A stretch of 64,000 bases of DNA from Vibrio sp. ES.051 (GTDB taxonomy: Bacteria; Pseudomonadota; Gammaproteobacteria; Enterobacterales; Vibrionaceae). Position 1 is the first letter of the stretch, and each line of letters begins with the position of its first letter. Shown here piece by piece: positions 45,478 to 55,638 of the stretch. The notes under the pieces are model-generated. The model did no database searches and was not told the origin of the DNA. It worked only from the letters and a program-made list of their open reading frames with translations. The DNA lies in assembly GCF_002563795.1 (NCBI RefSeq), contig NZ_PDJL01000005.1, forward strand, positions 1 to 64,000, in the 5' to 3' direction. A program made the translations under genes and the position numbers.

Positions 45478-45870
45478 ATGAAAAAATTACTGTGTCTTTT
45501 CCTCGTTTTTGCCGCGCTCATTGGCTGTTCATCGAACAATGATGTTCAACGCCAGTTAGAGCTTATGGCATCGAACCGAGCGGGGGTACTGTCTGCTGGA
45601 TTACCGCTGAAGTATGGACCATTGCAAATCATGAGAGTCTCTTCTAACAAGAATGTTGTAGAGATGATGATGATTTATAACGACGGTGCGTTAGGCGCCA
45701 AACCACTAGACCAAGTACTTAATACCAGTATCTATACTTACTGCAGCGCCCCAGAGATTCGTAAACAAATTGATATGGGCTTGATGTATCGGATTAAAGT
45801 TCGTAACTCTCGCGGTCAATTAATGGCGGATGAGTTAGTGTCAGGGCAAACCTGTGCTCAGCTCAAATAA
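45478..45870 (+). CDS. aspS: Type II secretion pilotin AspS (GspS-beta)
   Basis: A 130-aa lipoprotein. The signal MKKLLCLFLVFAALIGC has a lipobox with Cys17 as the lipidation site; the next residues SSN direct it to the outer membrane. The mature domain has a pair of Cys (in TYCSAPEIR and GQTCAQLK) that fit the AspS disulfide. AspS carries the secretin GspD to the outer membrane, replacing GspS or PulS in Vibrio. It lies between yciI and metE, the position of VC1703 in V. cholerae, and far from the gsp operon. Confidence 0.87.
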   Translation: MKKLLCLFLVFAALIGCSSNNDVQRQLELMASNRAGVLSAGLPLKYGPLQIMRVSSNKNVVEMMMIYNDGALGAKPLDQVLNTSIYTYCSAPEIRKQIDMGLMYRIKVRNSRGQLMADELVSGQTCAQLK

Positions 45871-45954
45871 TCGCCGCCATTCGCTTTTACTAGGACACAA
45901 ATAATCAGCGGTGAAGGCTAGATAATGTGACCAAGCACTTGTCGCCAAAATTCA

Positions 45955-45983
45955 AAAGCGGAGATATCATTCTCCGCTTTTTC
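45955..45983. terminator. Bidirectional terminator between aspS and metE
   Basis: AAAGCGGAGA and TCTCCGCTTT pair around TATCAT, with T runs on both strands. Confidence 0.88.
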
Positions 45984-46000
45984 GTCTTCGCCATTCTCGG

Positions 46001-48283
46001 TTACGCCAGCTCAGTACGTAACTTTTTAGCGGCTGATACCAAGTTTGCTAACGCCGCTTCCGTTTCTGCCCAGTTACGCGTTTTTAACCCACAATCTGGG
46101 TTAACCCAAAGACGCTGAGCCGGGATCTTTTCTGCCGCTTTTTTAAGTAATCCTTCAATCCATTCTTCCGTCGGAATATTGGGTGAATGAATATCGTACA
46201 CACCAGGACCAATTGCATTCGGGTAGTTAAACGCTTCGAATGCTTTCAGTAGTTCCATATTTGATCGCGAAGTTTCAATCGTGATCACATCTGCGTCTAA
46301 TGCTGCCACAGAGTCAATGATCTCATTAAATTCGCTGTAACACATATGGGTATGAATTTGTGTTTCTGGTTGAGCACTTGCAGCCGAGATCTTAAACGCA
46401 TCCACTGCCCACTGTAGGTATGCTTTGTGATCGCGTTTTTTGAATGGTAGACCTTCACGAATGGCTGGTTCATCAATCTGGATTATATTGATACCCGCAT
46501 CTTGTAAATCAGACACTTCGTCACGTAGCGCCAATGCCAATTGTTGAGCAATTTTCTGACGAGTGACGTCTTCACGTGGGAATGTCCAACACAAAATCGT
46601 CACTGGACCTGTGAGCATGCCTTTCATTTGCTTGCTGGTCAGAGACTGGGCGTAGGTCGACCATTTAACTGTTATTGGCTTTTCGCGTTCAATATCAGCA
46701 ACCACAATAGCAGGTTTAACACAGCGAGAGCCGTAGCTTTGTACCCAACCAAATTTCGTCGTTTGGAAGCCAGCTAAGTTTTCTGCAAAGTATTCGACCA
46801 TGTCATTACGCTCAGCTTCGCCGTGTACCAGTACATCCAGATCAAGCGCTTCTTGACGTTTCACTGCATCTGCGATGTGTCCTTTGAGAGCATCAATGTA
46901 ATCAGATTCAGAAAGTTGGCCAGAGCGATAAGCACCACGCTGAACTCGGATTTCTCCGGTTTGTGGGAAAGAACCAATGGTCGTTGTTGGCAGCAATGGC
47001 AAACCTAATACTTCAGCTTGATGTGCGGCACGCTCAGCATACGGAGCATTGCGCTCTGAAAGTGATGCCGTGATACTGTTTAGACGCGCTTGTACTTGAG
47101 GTTTGTTCACATGCGTTGCCGTCTGACGCGCTTTGATTGGCTGACTGTAAGCATCACAAGCCAGAATGGCATCTTGATCACCATCTAGTGCTTTACCAAG
47201 TAAGGCCACTTCTGTCACTTTCTGTTTTGCGAAGGCAAACCAACTCTTCACTTCTTCGCTCAGTGCCGTTTCAAGCTCTAAGTCTACTGGGCTGTGCAGT
47301 AAAGAACATGAGCTTGCCAGCCAAAGTTTATCACCTAACTTGTCTTTTACTGGCTGTAAGCGCGCAAGTTGTGCACTTAGATCAGAACGCCAAACGTTGC
47401 GACCATTGATGACTCCAGCAGATAACACCCAATTTTTAGGTAGTTTAGCCACCACTTCGTTTAGTTGATCGGGCGCTGAAGATAGGTCAACATGTAGGCC
47501 ATCGACAGCAAGATCAACAATCTTGTCTAAAGTGTCGGTCACCGCATCGAAGTACGTGGTGAGCAGCACTTTCACATCGCTACGCATCACTTGGTAAGCC
47601 AACTTAAAAGCGTCCGCCCACTCGCTCTCAAGTTCAAGAGCCAAGATTGGCTCATCAATTTGAACCCACTCAACCCCTTGATTTGCCAATTTAGCCAAAA
47701 TCGCTTGATATGCGGTTAACAATCGCGGTAGCAAGGTTAAACGGTCAAAACCTTCTTCGGTTTCTTTACCCAAATATAGGTAACTTAATGGGCCAAGCAA
47801 AACTGGCTTAACTTTGTGACCAGCCTTTACCGCCTCGTTCACTTCCTCAAACAACTGAGGCCAACTGACTTCGAACACATCGTCTTTACTGAACTCTGGC
47901 ACGATATAGTGGTAGTTAGTATTGAACCATTTAGTCATATCAGACGCAGCGGCACCTGCGCAGCCGCAACCGGTTTGGGATTGGCCGCGACCAACCTTAA
48001 ATAAAGTATCAAGATCAGGGAAACCATCTGCGTGACGCTTTGGCACGTGGCCTAAAAGCAACGTTGTGGTGAGTACATGGTCGTACCAAGCGAAGTCACC
48101 TGCGGTGGTAAAGCTTAACCCTGCATCCGTTTGCTTCTGCCAGTTTTTAGCACGCAGATCCGCCCCTACTTTCTTTAATTCAGCCTGATCAATTTCACCA
48201 CGCCAGTATTTTTCCTGGGCAAATTTAAGCTCTCGTTTTTCACCAATGCGTGGATAACCTAGTATGTGCGTTGTTGTCGCCAT
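46001..48283 (-). CDS. metE: Cobalamin-independent methionine synthase
   Basis: A 760-aa zinc enzyme that transfers a methyl group from methyltetrahydrofolate polyglutamate to homocysteine. Two TIM barrels: the N-terminal half ([20 protein letters not shown]) and the C-terminal half from about 430 ([16 protein letters not shown]). Zinc ligands are in [10 protein letters not shown] (His, Cys near 642-644), Glu in ITIETSRSN and Cys in [11 protein letters not shown] (about 727). The partner regulator metR is divergent. MetJ and MetR sites lie between them. Confidence 0.97.
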   Translation of the reverse strand: MATTTHILGYPRIGEKRELKFAQEKYWRGEIDQAELKKVGADLRAKNWQKQTDAGLSFTTAGDFAWYDHVLTTTLLLGHVPKRHADGFPDLDTLFKVGRGQSQTGCGCAGAAASDMTKWFNTNYHYIVPEFSKDDVFEVSWPQLFEEVNEAVKAGHKVKPVLLGPLSYLYLGKETEEGFDRLTLLPRLLTAYQAILAKLANQGVEWVQIDEPILALELESEWADAFKLAYQVMRSDVKVLLTTYFDAVTDTLDKIVDLAVDGLHVDLSSAPDQLNEVVAKLPKNWVLSAGVINGRNVWRSDLSAQLARLQPVKDKLGDKLWLASSCSLLHSPVDLELETALSEEVKSWFAFAKQKVTEVALLGKALDGDQDAILACDAYSQPIKARQTATHVNKPQVQARLNSITASLSERNAPYAERAAHQAEVLGLPLLPTTTIGSFPQTGEIRVQRGAYRSGQLSESDYIDALKGHIADAVKRQEALDLDVLVHGEAERNDMVEYFAENLAGFQTTKFGWVQSYGSRCVKPAIVVADIEREKPITVKWSTYAQSLTSKQMKGMLTGPVTILCWTFPREDVTRQKIAQQLALALRDEVSDLQDAGINIIQIDEPAIREGLPFKKRDHKAYLQWAVDAFKISAASAQPETQIHTHMCYSEFNEIIDSVAALDADVITIETSRSNMELLKAFEAFNYPNAIGPGVYDIHSPNIPTEEWIEGLLKKAAEKIPAQRLWVNPDCGLKTRNWAETEAALANLVSAAKKLRTELA

Positions 48284-48376
48284 GTCCCTATTCCTTATTC
48301 AGTATGTTTGGTCAGAGCACCTTTCTCCATTTAAAAAGGCGTCTGGATGGCTAAACTATCTCTCTTAAACACGGTT

Positions 48377-48389
48377 TGAACAATGTCCA
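48377..48389. promoter_or_regulatory. Probable MetR-binding site, metE side
   Basis: TGAACAATGTCCA fits the MetR consensus TGAA-N5-TTCA with one mismatch, about 95 bp before the metE start. Confidence 0.55.
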
Positions 48390-48456
48390 TTTATTCAACT
48401 CGTTTATTAAAAAAATTCATACTGCCCGATCTCACTCGCAATTAGGTCAAGACAAT

Positions 48457-48472
48457 AGACGTCTAGACGTTT
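48457..48472. promoter_or_regulatory. MetJ operator (tandem met boxes)
   Basis: AGACGTCT followed directly by AGACGTTT: one perfect and one near-perfect 8-bp met box. A third, weak box may precede. MetJ with S-adenosylmethionine would repress metE, metR or both. Confidence 0.88.
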
Positions 48473-48526
48473 ACATATCCACCTTTTATCGTTAAGTTAG
48501 AGTTGTTCATGGCGAACCACAAAGGA

Positions 48527-48539
48527 TGAAAGGGATTCA
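48527..48539. promoter_or_regulatory. MetR-binding site overlapping the metR start codon
   Basis: TGAAAGGGATTCA fits TGAA-N5-TTCA exactly, and its last base is the A of the metR ATG. Binding there would let MetR repress its own gene. Confidence 0.6.
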
Positions 48540-49450
48540 TGATAGAGCTAAAACATTTACGGACACTGACTTCGCTTAGGGATACCGGTTCTTTGACCGC
48601 TACCGCCACCGCCTTGCACTTGACGCAATCAGCGCTGTCTCACCAAATCAAAGATCTGGAATCTCGCATTGGCGGACAACTCTTTCTTAGGAAGACTCGA
48701 CCAGTCAAATTTACCTCTGAGGGCGAAATACTATTGCGCCTCGCGGAAGAGATCTTACCGAAGCTAGCGAAAGCAGAAAATGAATTAGCAAGCCTGAAGG
48801 AGGATGTGAACGGTCGGCTGCATATGGCGATTGAATGCCACTCTTGTTTCCAGTGGTTGATGCCAGCATTAAGAGAGTATCAACTGGCTTGGCCAAGTGT
48901 GACCTTAGATTTTTCATCCGGCTTTGGTTTCGAGCCCCTTACTGCTTTGTTAACTGGCGAGCTCGACTTGGTCATCACTTCCGACATTCAACCACGCTCA
49001 GAAGTTCACTACGAGCCTTTATTCGATTTCGAAATGCGTTTGATCACATCCACCCGCCATCCTTTGGCCGACAAGGATGTCATTGAACCGCAAGATCTTA
49101 TCGATCAAACGATGCTTTCCTACCCTGTTCAAAAGCAAAGGTTGGATGTGGTTAAACACTTCTTACAACCTGCGGGCGTAGAGCCAGCCAAATGGAAGCA
49201 AGCCGACAATACGTTGATGTTAGTACAAATGGTATCAGCTGGATTAGGCGTAGCGGCACTACCAAACTGGGCAATTTCTGAATTTTCTCGCCAAGGACTT
49301 ATCACCAGCAAACCTTTTGGCAAAGGACTCTGGCGACGTTTATTTGCAGCAACACGCAACTCAGAAAAAGACAAACGTTATTTACAGGCCTTCTTCGCAA
49401 CCGCAAGACTGCAATGTAAAAGCCACCTTGACGGGATCAAGATGGCTTAA
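48539..49450 (+). CDS. metR: LysR-type regulator of methionine synthesis MetR
   Basis: A 303-aa LysR regulator. The N-terminal winged helix is MIELKHLRTLTSLRDTGSLT with LTQSALSHQIKDLESRIGGQ. The effector domain (about 90-300) senses homocysteine in relatives (ECHSCFQWLMPAL, TSDIQPRSEVHYEPLFDFE). It activates metE, metA/metF and others. Divergent from metE with a 255-bp shared control region. A hairpin (AGCCACCTTGA/TCAAGATGGCT) overlaps the last codons and may act as the terminator. Confidence 0.94.
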   Translation: MIELKHLRTLTSLRDTGSLTATATALHLTQSALSHQIKDLESRIGGQLFLRKTRPVKFTSEGEILLRLAEEILPKLAKAENELASLKEDVNGRLHMAIECHSCFQWLMPALREYQLAWPSVTLDFSSGFGFEPLTALLTGELDLVITSDIQPRSEVHYEPLFDFEMRLITSTRHPLADKDVIEPQDLIDQTMLSYPVQKQRLDVVKHFLQPAGVEPAKWKQADNTLMLVQMVSAGLGVAALPNWAISEFSRQGLITSKPFGKGLWRRLFAATRNSEKDKRYLQAFFATARLQCKSHLDGIKMA

Positions 49451-49470
49451 GAGTTTAGCTCTAAGATGGG

Positions 49471-49671
49471 TTAGCGTTCATACGCTTTAAATTGATTGGT
49501 AAGTGGGTCGTATTGATAACCGAGCGTATCAAGCTTGCCCACGACCGATTCTACGTCCATTTCATAAACTGAGACTAACTCGTCAAAACTGTCACACTCC
49601 AAGCGCAGTTTTTCGTTGACGATACCTAGTAAAATAATGCTGTCTAGATTACCTACATTGCTTAAATCCAT
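49471..49671 (-). CDS. DUF4250 family small protein
   Basis: I start at the ATG at 49669-49671, seven bases after GAGGAG; a TTG-initiated extension to 49692 is unlikely. The 66-aa product, MDLSNVGNLDSIILLGIVNE with KLRLECDSFDELV and LDTLGYQYDPLTNQF, matches the DUF4250 pattern (ILLGIVN-KLR and LGY-YD---NQF). Acidic, cytoplasmic, function unknown. It stands alone between metR and the membrane protein gene. Confidence 0.75.
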   Translation of the reverse strand: MDLSNVGNLDSIILLGIVNEKLRLECDSFDELVSVYEMDVESVVGKLDTLGYQYDPLTNQFKAYER

Positions 49672-49766
49672 CGCGACACTCCTCTTCGACAACTATACAT
49701 ACAGCGTAGACATAATTGGGTAAATTTAAAGTGAGGCTGGTCTTAAATCATGCCGTCAACATAGCC

Positions 49767-50456
49767 TTAAACAGCGAGTGAAAATAGACCTTGTAGACTC
49801 GTCATTGATGATAAAGCAAGCAACAAGGCCACACTCAGTTGTATTTTTTCTGGTGCCTTATGAGTAAAAATATGCCAGCACCAAACGATGATAGCAGAAA
49901 TCAACATGGCCAAAGATAATAGAATCGGCTGCGTCGCGGCGTTCAGTGTCGCTTCATCAAGCTGGTAAGAAGAAAATAGCGTAGCAATCACTAAAAGCAT
50001 ACCTGACACAATCCCCGCGACGGGCAAAATTTGGTGAAAAGCTTGTAAACGACTGCGTGCAATCGTAAGAAGCAGTTGAGAAAAAGACGCCCCGAGAAAC
50101 AACACCATGAGAGCCATGGCAATCGCGGCAGGCCAACTCGGTTGTTCAAACACTTGGATACTCACAAACGCAAAGGCCAAACCGTTAGCTAGGTGCATTG
50201 CCCATAACGGTCCCTTATCGCGCGTTTTCTTTGTTTGAACCTGCGAATAAAAATAGAATATCGCAAATACGACCATAAAAGCTTCAATACGCAGTGAGGC
50301 AACGGCCAACCATAATACCGCCACGGCAGGTAACATTTTGTGCAAACGACCTCGTTGACCCGGACAGATATCGCCTTTGATCAAAAGCAAAGTCAGTAGC
50401 GCTTGTGCGCCAAATAACATTGGAGGGAAAGTAACCAGCAATTGTTGAATCATATT
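49767..50456 (-). CDS. Hydrophobic membrane protein of unknown function, about 229 aa
   Basis: The likely start is the ATG at 50454-50456 (MIQQLLVTFPPMLFGAQALL); an upstream in-frame start at 50504 would add a basic 16-residue piece. The sequence has about seven hydrophobic segments (ALLTLLLIK, MLPAVAVLWLAVASLRIEAF, MVVFAIFYFYSQVQ, AAIAMALMVLFLGASFSQLL, ILPVAGIVSGMLLVIATLF, PILLSLAMLISAIIVWCW, LSVALLLALSSMTSL). I do not recognise the family. No operon partner. Confidence 0.55.
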   Translation of the reverse strand, partial: NMIQQLLVTFPPMLFGAQALLTLLLIKGDICPGQRGRLHKMLPAVAVLWLAVASLRIEAFMVVFAIFYFYSQVQTKKTRDKGPLWAMHLANGLAFAFVSIQVFEQPSWPAAIAMALMVLFLGASFSQLLLTIARSRLQAFHQILPVAGIVSGMLLVIATLFSSYQLDEATLNAATQPILLSLAMLISAIIVWCWHIFTHKAPEKIQLSVALLLALSSMTSLQGLFSLAV

Positions 50457-50770
50457 GAATGCGAGCTCAAAAGTCGTTTTGGGACGGCGATAATAGCAAA
50501 TCACCCATCGTCAAACCACCTAAACACAATGTGCCTTTTATTTTACATCACTCACAGCCCTCACCCCTTTTTAATCAGACTCATGTTCACGACTCACGGT
50601 ATAACCATAATACTTTCAAGGTGATATTAAACAGAAAGCCACCGATATAGCGTTGATACTTTTACAAACCAAATAAAAGTCGATCAACTAAGCTTGAATA
50701 GATGAGTTTGGTATAGATACCTGATCCTCAAATCGCTATAATTCGCGCTCCCCGGAACAGAGAACAAAAT

Positions 50771-53104
50771 ATGACCAATAACATCAATCCTATTCATGAG
50801 TACAAAAAATACTGGGCCGAGTGTTTTGGTACGGCACCTTTCTTGCCGACCAGCCGCAAAGAAATGGATGCCCTAGGATGGGATAGCTGTGACATTATTA
50901 TTGTAACGGGTGATGCCTACGTGGATCATCCGAGCTTTGGTATGGCTATCATTGGCCGTCTTTTAGAAGCACAAGGTTTTCGAGTCGGTATCATTGCTCA
51001 ACCTGAATGGCAAAATAAAGATGCGTTCATGCAACTTGGTCAACCAAACCTGTTCTTCGGGATCACTGCGGGTAACATGGACTCCATGATCAACCGTTAC
51101 ACCGCAGATAAAAAACTTCGTCACGATGATGCATACACACCAAATAACGAAGGGGGCAAACGCCCAGACCGCGCGACTTTGGTTTACTCTCAGCGTTGTC
51201 GTGAAGCCTATAAAGAAGTGCCTATTGTTTTAGGTGGTATCGAAGCCAGCCTACGCCGTGTTGCACACTACGATTACTGGTCAGATAAAGTTCGCCGTTC
51301 GGTACTGTTTGATGCGAAAGCCGATATTTTGCTCTTTGGTAACGCTGAGCGCGCGCTTGTAGAAGTAGCGCATCGCATTGCAAATGGTGAAAATATCAGC
51401 ACCATGACGAATATTCGTGGTACGGCCGTGAACTTGCCAGCCGCGCCAGAAGGTTACACGATCATCGATTCTTCTCGCATTGAGAAGCCACGCAAAGAAG
51501 CGTTCGTACCCAAGAACCCATACGAAGTAGAAACTCAATGTGAAACCAAGAAAGATGAGCCAGTTGCACAGCCAATCACGATTCGTCCATCACGTCATGA
51601 TGCAGCAACTACCGCGGTTCGCTTGCCTTCGTTCGAGAAGCTAAGAAATGACCGTATTCTGTATGCCCATGCCAGCCGTGTGTTGCACTTGGAAACCAAC
51701 CCATACTCTGGCCGCGCCTTGCTCCAACGCCACGGCGATCGCGAACTTTGGGTAAACCAAGCACCAATCCCGTTAACAACCGAAGAGATGGACTTTGTGT
51801 TTGGCCTGCCATACGCACGTGTTCCTCATCCTATGTATGGCAAAGCAAAAATTCCAGCGTATGACATGATAAAAACCTCGGTGAACATCATGCGTGGTTG
51901 TTTTGGTGGCTGTTCATTCTGCTCCATTACCGAGCACGAAGGCCGAATTATTCAAAACCGCTCTAAAGAGTCAATCATTAACGAGATTGAAGAAATTCGC
52001 GACAAAGTTCCGGGCTTTACCGGCACGATTTCCGATCTTGGTGGCCCTACTGCAAACATGTACCGTCTGGGCTGTAAAGATCCAAAAGCGGAAGCGAACT
52101 GTCGTCGTCCTTCTTGTGTATTCCCGGGCATCTGTAACAAGCTAAATACAGACCACAAACACACCATCGATCTATACCGCGAAGCGCGTAAAGTAGAAGG
52201 GGTGAAGAAAGTGATGGTCGCATCCGGCGTACGGTACGATCTTGCGATCGAGTCTCCCGAATACGTGAAAGAGTTGGTGACTCACCACGTTGGAGGCTAC
52301 TTGAAGATCGCACCGGAACATACTGAAAAAGGCCCTCTGGATCTGATGATGAAACCGGGCATGGGCACGTATGATCGCTTTAAAGAGATGTTCGAGAAGT
52401 ACAGTGCAGAAGCAGGTAAAAAGCAGTACTTAATCCCTTACTTTATCTCTGCACACCCAGGCACAAAAGACGAAGACATGCTAAACCTTGCGCTGTGGCT
52501 GAAGAAGAACAACTTCGAGTGTGATCAAGTACAAAACTTCTACCCATCGCCGATGTGTAACGCAACCTCGATGTACTACTCAGAGACAAACCCTCTGAAA
52601 CGTGTGAAGTACAAAAAACGTGAAGATATTCCAGTGGCTAAGGGTGAGCGTCAACGCCGTCTACATAAAGCCCTGCTGCGTTATCACGATCCAGCCAACT
52701 GGCCGATGATCCGTGAGGCACTGGCCAACATGGGTAAAAAACACCTCATCGGTGATAAACCGACCTGTTTAGTACCTGCGGAAGATATGGGTTCCCAAAC
52801 CCCCGCACAACGCCGTAAGTCAGGCCGTCACGGTGCAAACCGTTTCGCGACTAAACACACCAAAAATCAACCGGGGTTCGGTGGCCACTTAAACAAACGC
52901 CCAGAAGGCGGCTCACGTGATGAAAAAGCATCAGGTAACCGTAACAGTTCAGGTAAAGTACAAGGCGGGCAACGACCAAATAACAATGCTCAACGTCCGA
53001 ACGGCAAAGGTGCAAATCGCCCTGCTGGTAACAAATCTCAAGGACAAGGTCGCCCACAAGGTCAAGGACAACCAACTGGCCAGCATAAGCCAAAACGTCG
53101 TTAA
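50771..53104 (+). CDS. ygiQ: YgiQ family radical SAM protein
   Basis: A 777-aa member of the YgiQ family. The N-terminal domain ([19 protein letters not shown]) is B12-binding-like. The radical SAM core starts near 374 with [20 protein letters not shown], giving the CxxxCxxC cluster ligands. Further Cys ([12 protein letters not shown], then [14 protein letters not shown]) may hold a second cluster. The last 80 residues are a Gly/Gln/Lys/Arg/Asn-rich disordered tail. Substrate unknown. TATAAT at 50737-50742 is a likely -10. Confidence 0.92.
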   Translation: MTNNINPIHEYKKYWAECFGTAPFLPTSRKEMDALGWDSCDIIIVTGDAYVDHPSFGMAIIGRLLEAQGFRVGIIAQPEWQNKDAFMQLGQPNLFFGITAGNMDSMINRYTADKKLRHDDAYTPNNEGGKRPDRATLVYSQRCREAYKEVPIVLGGIEASLRRVAHYDYWSDKVRRSVLFDAKADILLFGNAERALVEVAHRIANGENISTMTNIRGTAVNLPAAPEGYTIIDSSRIEKPRKEAFVPKNPYEVETQCETKKDEPVAQPITIRPSRHDAATTAVRLPSFEKLRNDRILYAHASRVLHLETNPYSGRALLQRHGDRELWVNQAPIPLTTEEMDFVFGLPYARVPHPMYGKAKIPAYDMIKTSVNIMRGCFGGCSFCSITEHEGRIIQNRSKESIINEIEEIRDKVPGFTGTISDLGGPTANMYRLGCKDPKAEANCRRPSCVFPGICNKLNTDHKHTIDLYREARKVEGVKKVMVASGVRYDLAIESPEYVKELVTHHVGGYLKIAPEHTEKGPLDLMMKPGMGTYDRFKEMFEKYSAEAGKKQYLIPYFISAHPGTKDEDMLNLALWLKKNNFECDQVQNFYPSPMCNATSMYYSETNPLKRVKYKKREDIPVAKGERQRRLHKALLRYHDPANWPMIREALANMGKKHLIGDKPTCLVPAEDMGSQTPAQRRKSGRHGANRFATKHTKNQPGFGGHLNKRPEGGSRDEKASGNRNSSGKVQGGQRPNNNAQRPNGKGANRPAGNKSQGQGRPQGQGQPTGQHKPKRR

Positions 53105-53135
53105 TTCACTAAGAATTAACCAGCCAACAAAAATA

Positions 53136-53168
53136 AAAAGGCTCCAGAAATAATTCTGGAGCCTTTTT
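53136..53168 (+). terminator. Terminator after ygiQ
   Basis: AAAAAGGCTCCAGAA and TTCTGGAGCCTTTTT form a 15-pair stem around ATA. Confidence 0.92.
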
Positions 53169-53248
53169 ATTTTTACCCGACTTTTATCTCAACGACCTTG
53201 TCGGCAGCGAGCTCTGTTAGGTTATATGAAGGATACAAACTCGTTTAA

Positions 53249-53374
53249 CTAAGCAAGCTTAAACTTGCTCATCTCACCATGAAGATCACTGGTCTTCGTC
53301 GTTAGTTCGTTGTTGATGTCCACCGATGACGACATGATATCCATCACCTCTTCTGCCACCACCGCAATTCTAGT
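53249..53374 (-). pseudogene. C-terminal remnant of a methyl-accepting chemotaxis protein
   Basis: On the minus strand the frame reads RIAVVAEEVMDIMSSSV, then DINNELTTKTSDLHGEM and SKFKLA before a TAG at 53249-53251. AVVAEEV recalls the FAVVADEVR helix of chemoreceptor signalling domains, and the tail SDLHGEMSKFKL is typical of Vibrio receptors. The sequence upstream of about 53374 no longer matches, so only about 40 codons of a receptor survive. Confidence 0.7.
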
Positions 53375-53572
53375 GCGTATACATCAGGATTAATTGATAG
53401 ATAGTGAAAAAAGCAGTTTCACATTTACATGAACCCTCACTACTGTATTTTGGTTACACATTGAACGCAGACACAACGATAAAAGAATCATTGTCGACAA
53501 CTTTTTCACACCAGTAGTGAATAATGTTCGTTAAGATTGACAGTCGAATGTATCGAAATTGGATAAGAATAA
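53375..53572. other. Promoter region of the two-component operon
   Basis: About 200 bp, AT-rich, with no gene. It must hold the promoter of the response regulator gene; GGATAAGAATAA lies just before its ATG. Confidence 0.4.
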
Positions 53573-54250
53573 ATGCAGCGTGTACTTTTGGTGGAAGATA
53601 ATCGTGAAATAGCGGGAATGTTGTTCGATTATTTTGAGTGTGCTGGCATGCAACTCGATTACGCAGATAATGGTGAGTTAGGCTTAAAACTGGCGATGGA
53701 TAATGCTTTCGACATCATTTTGCTTGACCTTATGTTGCCGCGCATGGATGGCCTAACGCTGTGTAACAAGCTACGAGATGCGGGCAATAACACGCCAGTA
53801 TTGATGCTGACTGCGCTCGATAGCCGTGACGACATGCTGAAAGGCTTCCAGCATGGTGCCGACGATTACCTAACAAAACCGTTCGACCTCGATATTCTTA
53901 AAGCGCGTATGACCGCATTAATAAAGCGTTACCACGGCACGGTTGCCTCGACCAAACTTCAGTACGGCGAAGTGTTTATCGATCAAAAAACACATCAGGC
54001 TTATCGTCAGAACAAACTACTGGCATTAAACCCTACTACTTATACGATACTGGAAATGCTGGTGAAGAGCGCTCCTGACGTCGTCACGCGTGAAGCGATC
54101 GCTTTTCGCTTATGGCAAGAAGATGAGCCAAATAACGACGTACTGCGTAGCCACATTTATCAACTTCGGGGCCAGCTCGACAAGCCATTCAAAGAACATT
54201 TGTTGAAAACCATTCCCAAAGTTGGCTTTCGCTTGGAGTCGAAAGCGTGA
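53573..54250 (+). CDS. OmpR-family response regulator
   Basis: A 225-aa regulator with receiver domain (VLLVEDNREIAGMLFDYFEC, phosphoacceptor D52 in IILLDLMLPRMDG, and Lys in DDYLTKPFDLD) and a C-terminal winged helix (LNPTTYTILEMLVKSAPDVV, then DVLRSHIYQLRGQLDKPF). Its end overlaps the sensor kinase start by 4 bp. I cannot assign it to a named Vibrio system. Neighbouring genes give no clear target. Confidence 0.92.
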   Translation: MQRVLLVEDNREIAGMLFDYFECAGMQLDYADNGELGLKLAMDNAFDIILLDLMLPRMDGLTLCNKLRDAGNNTPVLMLTALDSRDDMLKGFQHGADDYLTKPFDLDILKARMTALIKRYHGTVASTKLQYGEVFIDQKTHQAYRQNKLLALNPTTYTILEMLVKSAPDVVTREAIAFRLWQEDEPNNDVLRSHIYQLRGQLDKPFKEHLLKTIPKVGFRLESKA

Positions 54251-55545
54251 TTCGTCGTTTATTTAACAACACGAGAACTCTGACCGGACGCTTGGAACTG
54301 TTCTTCTTGTTGGTATCGATTGTGATTGGTCTACTCTGTTTTGCTCTGGTCAGTGGCGCCCTGCTTTGGTCAGAAGATCGTGTCGGTGAACGACGAATTA
54401 TGATCGACAAGAAAGAAGCCATTGAGCATTTTCGGAGCCACCCAAGTGATGGCATGATAAAACTCGACTTGCTGACCACCGCTTACAACGATATCAGTCT
54501 GGTTCCTGAAATCTATCAACCCTTTATTCAAGATAAAAATTACTTTCTCGCAGAGGTCGCTGACGAGCCAGACACCCGCATGATTTACATGAGCACCTAC
54601 ACGCATGATGGCGAAGAACATCCAATTATTTTAATTTCTCTCATCGATGAAATAGAGATCACCTCCACCGAATTTGTGTATGTCATCTTGATAGTACTGG
54701 CGGTTGTCACGGGACTACTGCTCATTTTCGGTGCTCTCTTATCGAGATTGTCTCAGCGTTTAATCGAGCCAGTCAGTGCGCTAAAGTCCCAATTAGATAG
54801 ACATCAAGGCGACACTACTCAAAAGTTCGTTGTTCCTGACGGCTCAGCCAATGAGTTTCAAGCCCTAGCCAATCAGCTCAACGAGTATCGAAGCCGAATC
54901 AATCAAGTGATAAAGCGGGAGCAGGCCTTTGCGCGCTATGCGAGTCATGAACTGAGAACCCCCTTAACGGTAATGAAAGGCTCAAGCAGCATGCTAGCGA
55001 GAGGTCCTAGCACTCCCTTTCAAGAGCGTCAGATCGGTCGTATTCAAGGTGCAACAGAGCAAATGTCGACAATGGTCGATGCGCTGTTAAGCCTCGTTCG
55101 GTATGAGCGGAATGCCAATGACAACCCCACTCGCATGATATCCGAGCAAGAGCTCCATCACATTGTCGCACTCAGCCAAGCGCAAGCGGATCAAAAGTCG
55201 CTCACATTTAACATCTGCGTATTAGGCCATCCGCGAACCAAGGCGACCACTGCGGTACTCAATATTATCTTGAGTAATTTAATTCGCAATGCCATTGCAG
55301 TCACGTCTGCGGGAGCCATTCATATTACGATGACAGATAGCGCGCTGTACGTTCGAGATGAGGGCGAAGGCTTCTCTGCAATTCCTGATGCGGAAGGCCA
55401 TGGTTTAGGCCTGATGATCGTAGATGATTTGTGTCGCCGTTATGGTTGGCAATTCACCCTTAATACACATCCCAATGGGGGCTGCGAAGCGAGCATTGAT
55501 CTGTCCATTGAGAGCACCGAATCAGATCCGCAAACACAACCCTAA
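54247..55545 (+). CDS. Sensor histidine kinase
   Basis: A 432-aa membrane kinase. TM1 is at about 18-40 (FFLLVSIVIGLLCFALVSGA) and TM2 at about 142-165, enclosing a 100-residue periplasmic sensor region. A HAMP-like linker follows, then the H box FARYASHELRTPLTVMKGS (His about 235), N box NIILSNLIRNAIAV and G boxes RDEGEGFSAI and GHGLGLMIVDDL. It pairs with the upstream regulator. Signal unknown; the periplasmic part matches no domain I recognise. Confidence 0.92.
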   Translation: MIRRLFNNTRTLTGRLELFFLLVSIVIGLLCFALVSGALLWSEDRVGERRIMIDKKEAIEHFRSHPSDGMIKLDLLTTAYNDISLVPEIYQPFIQDKNYFLAEVADEPDTRMIYMSTYTHDGEEHPIILISLIDEIEITSTEFVYVILIVLAVVTGLLLIFGALLSRLSQRLIEPVSALKSQLDRHQGDTTQKFVVPDGSANEFQALANQLNEYRSRINQVIKREQAFARYASHELRTPLTVMKGSSSMLARGPSTPFQERQIGRIQGATEQMSTMVDALLSLVRYERNANDNPTRMISEQELHHIVALSQAQADQKSLTFNICVLGHPRTKATTAVLNIILSNLIRNAIAVTSAGAIHITMTDSALYVRDEGEGFSAIPDAEGHGLGLMIVDDLCRRYGWQFTLNTHPNGGCEASIDLSIESTESDPQTQP

Positions 55546-55638
55546 AGCGAAAACTCCTACAACCTTCATTCAATAACGGGTAAACTGTGCCACCTTTCAA
55601 CTGGCAAAGGTGACACGGTTCATTCCGTCAGAATCAAT

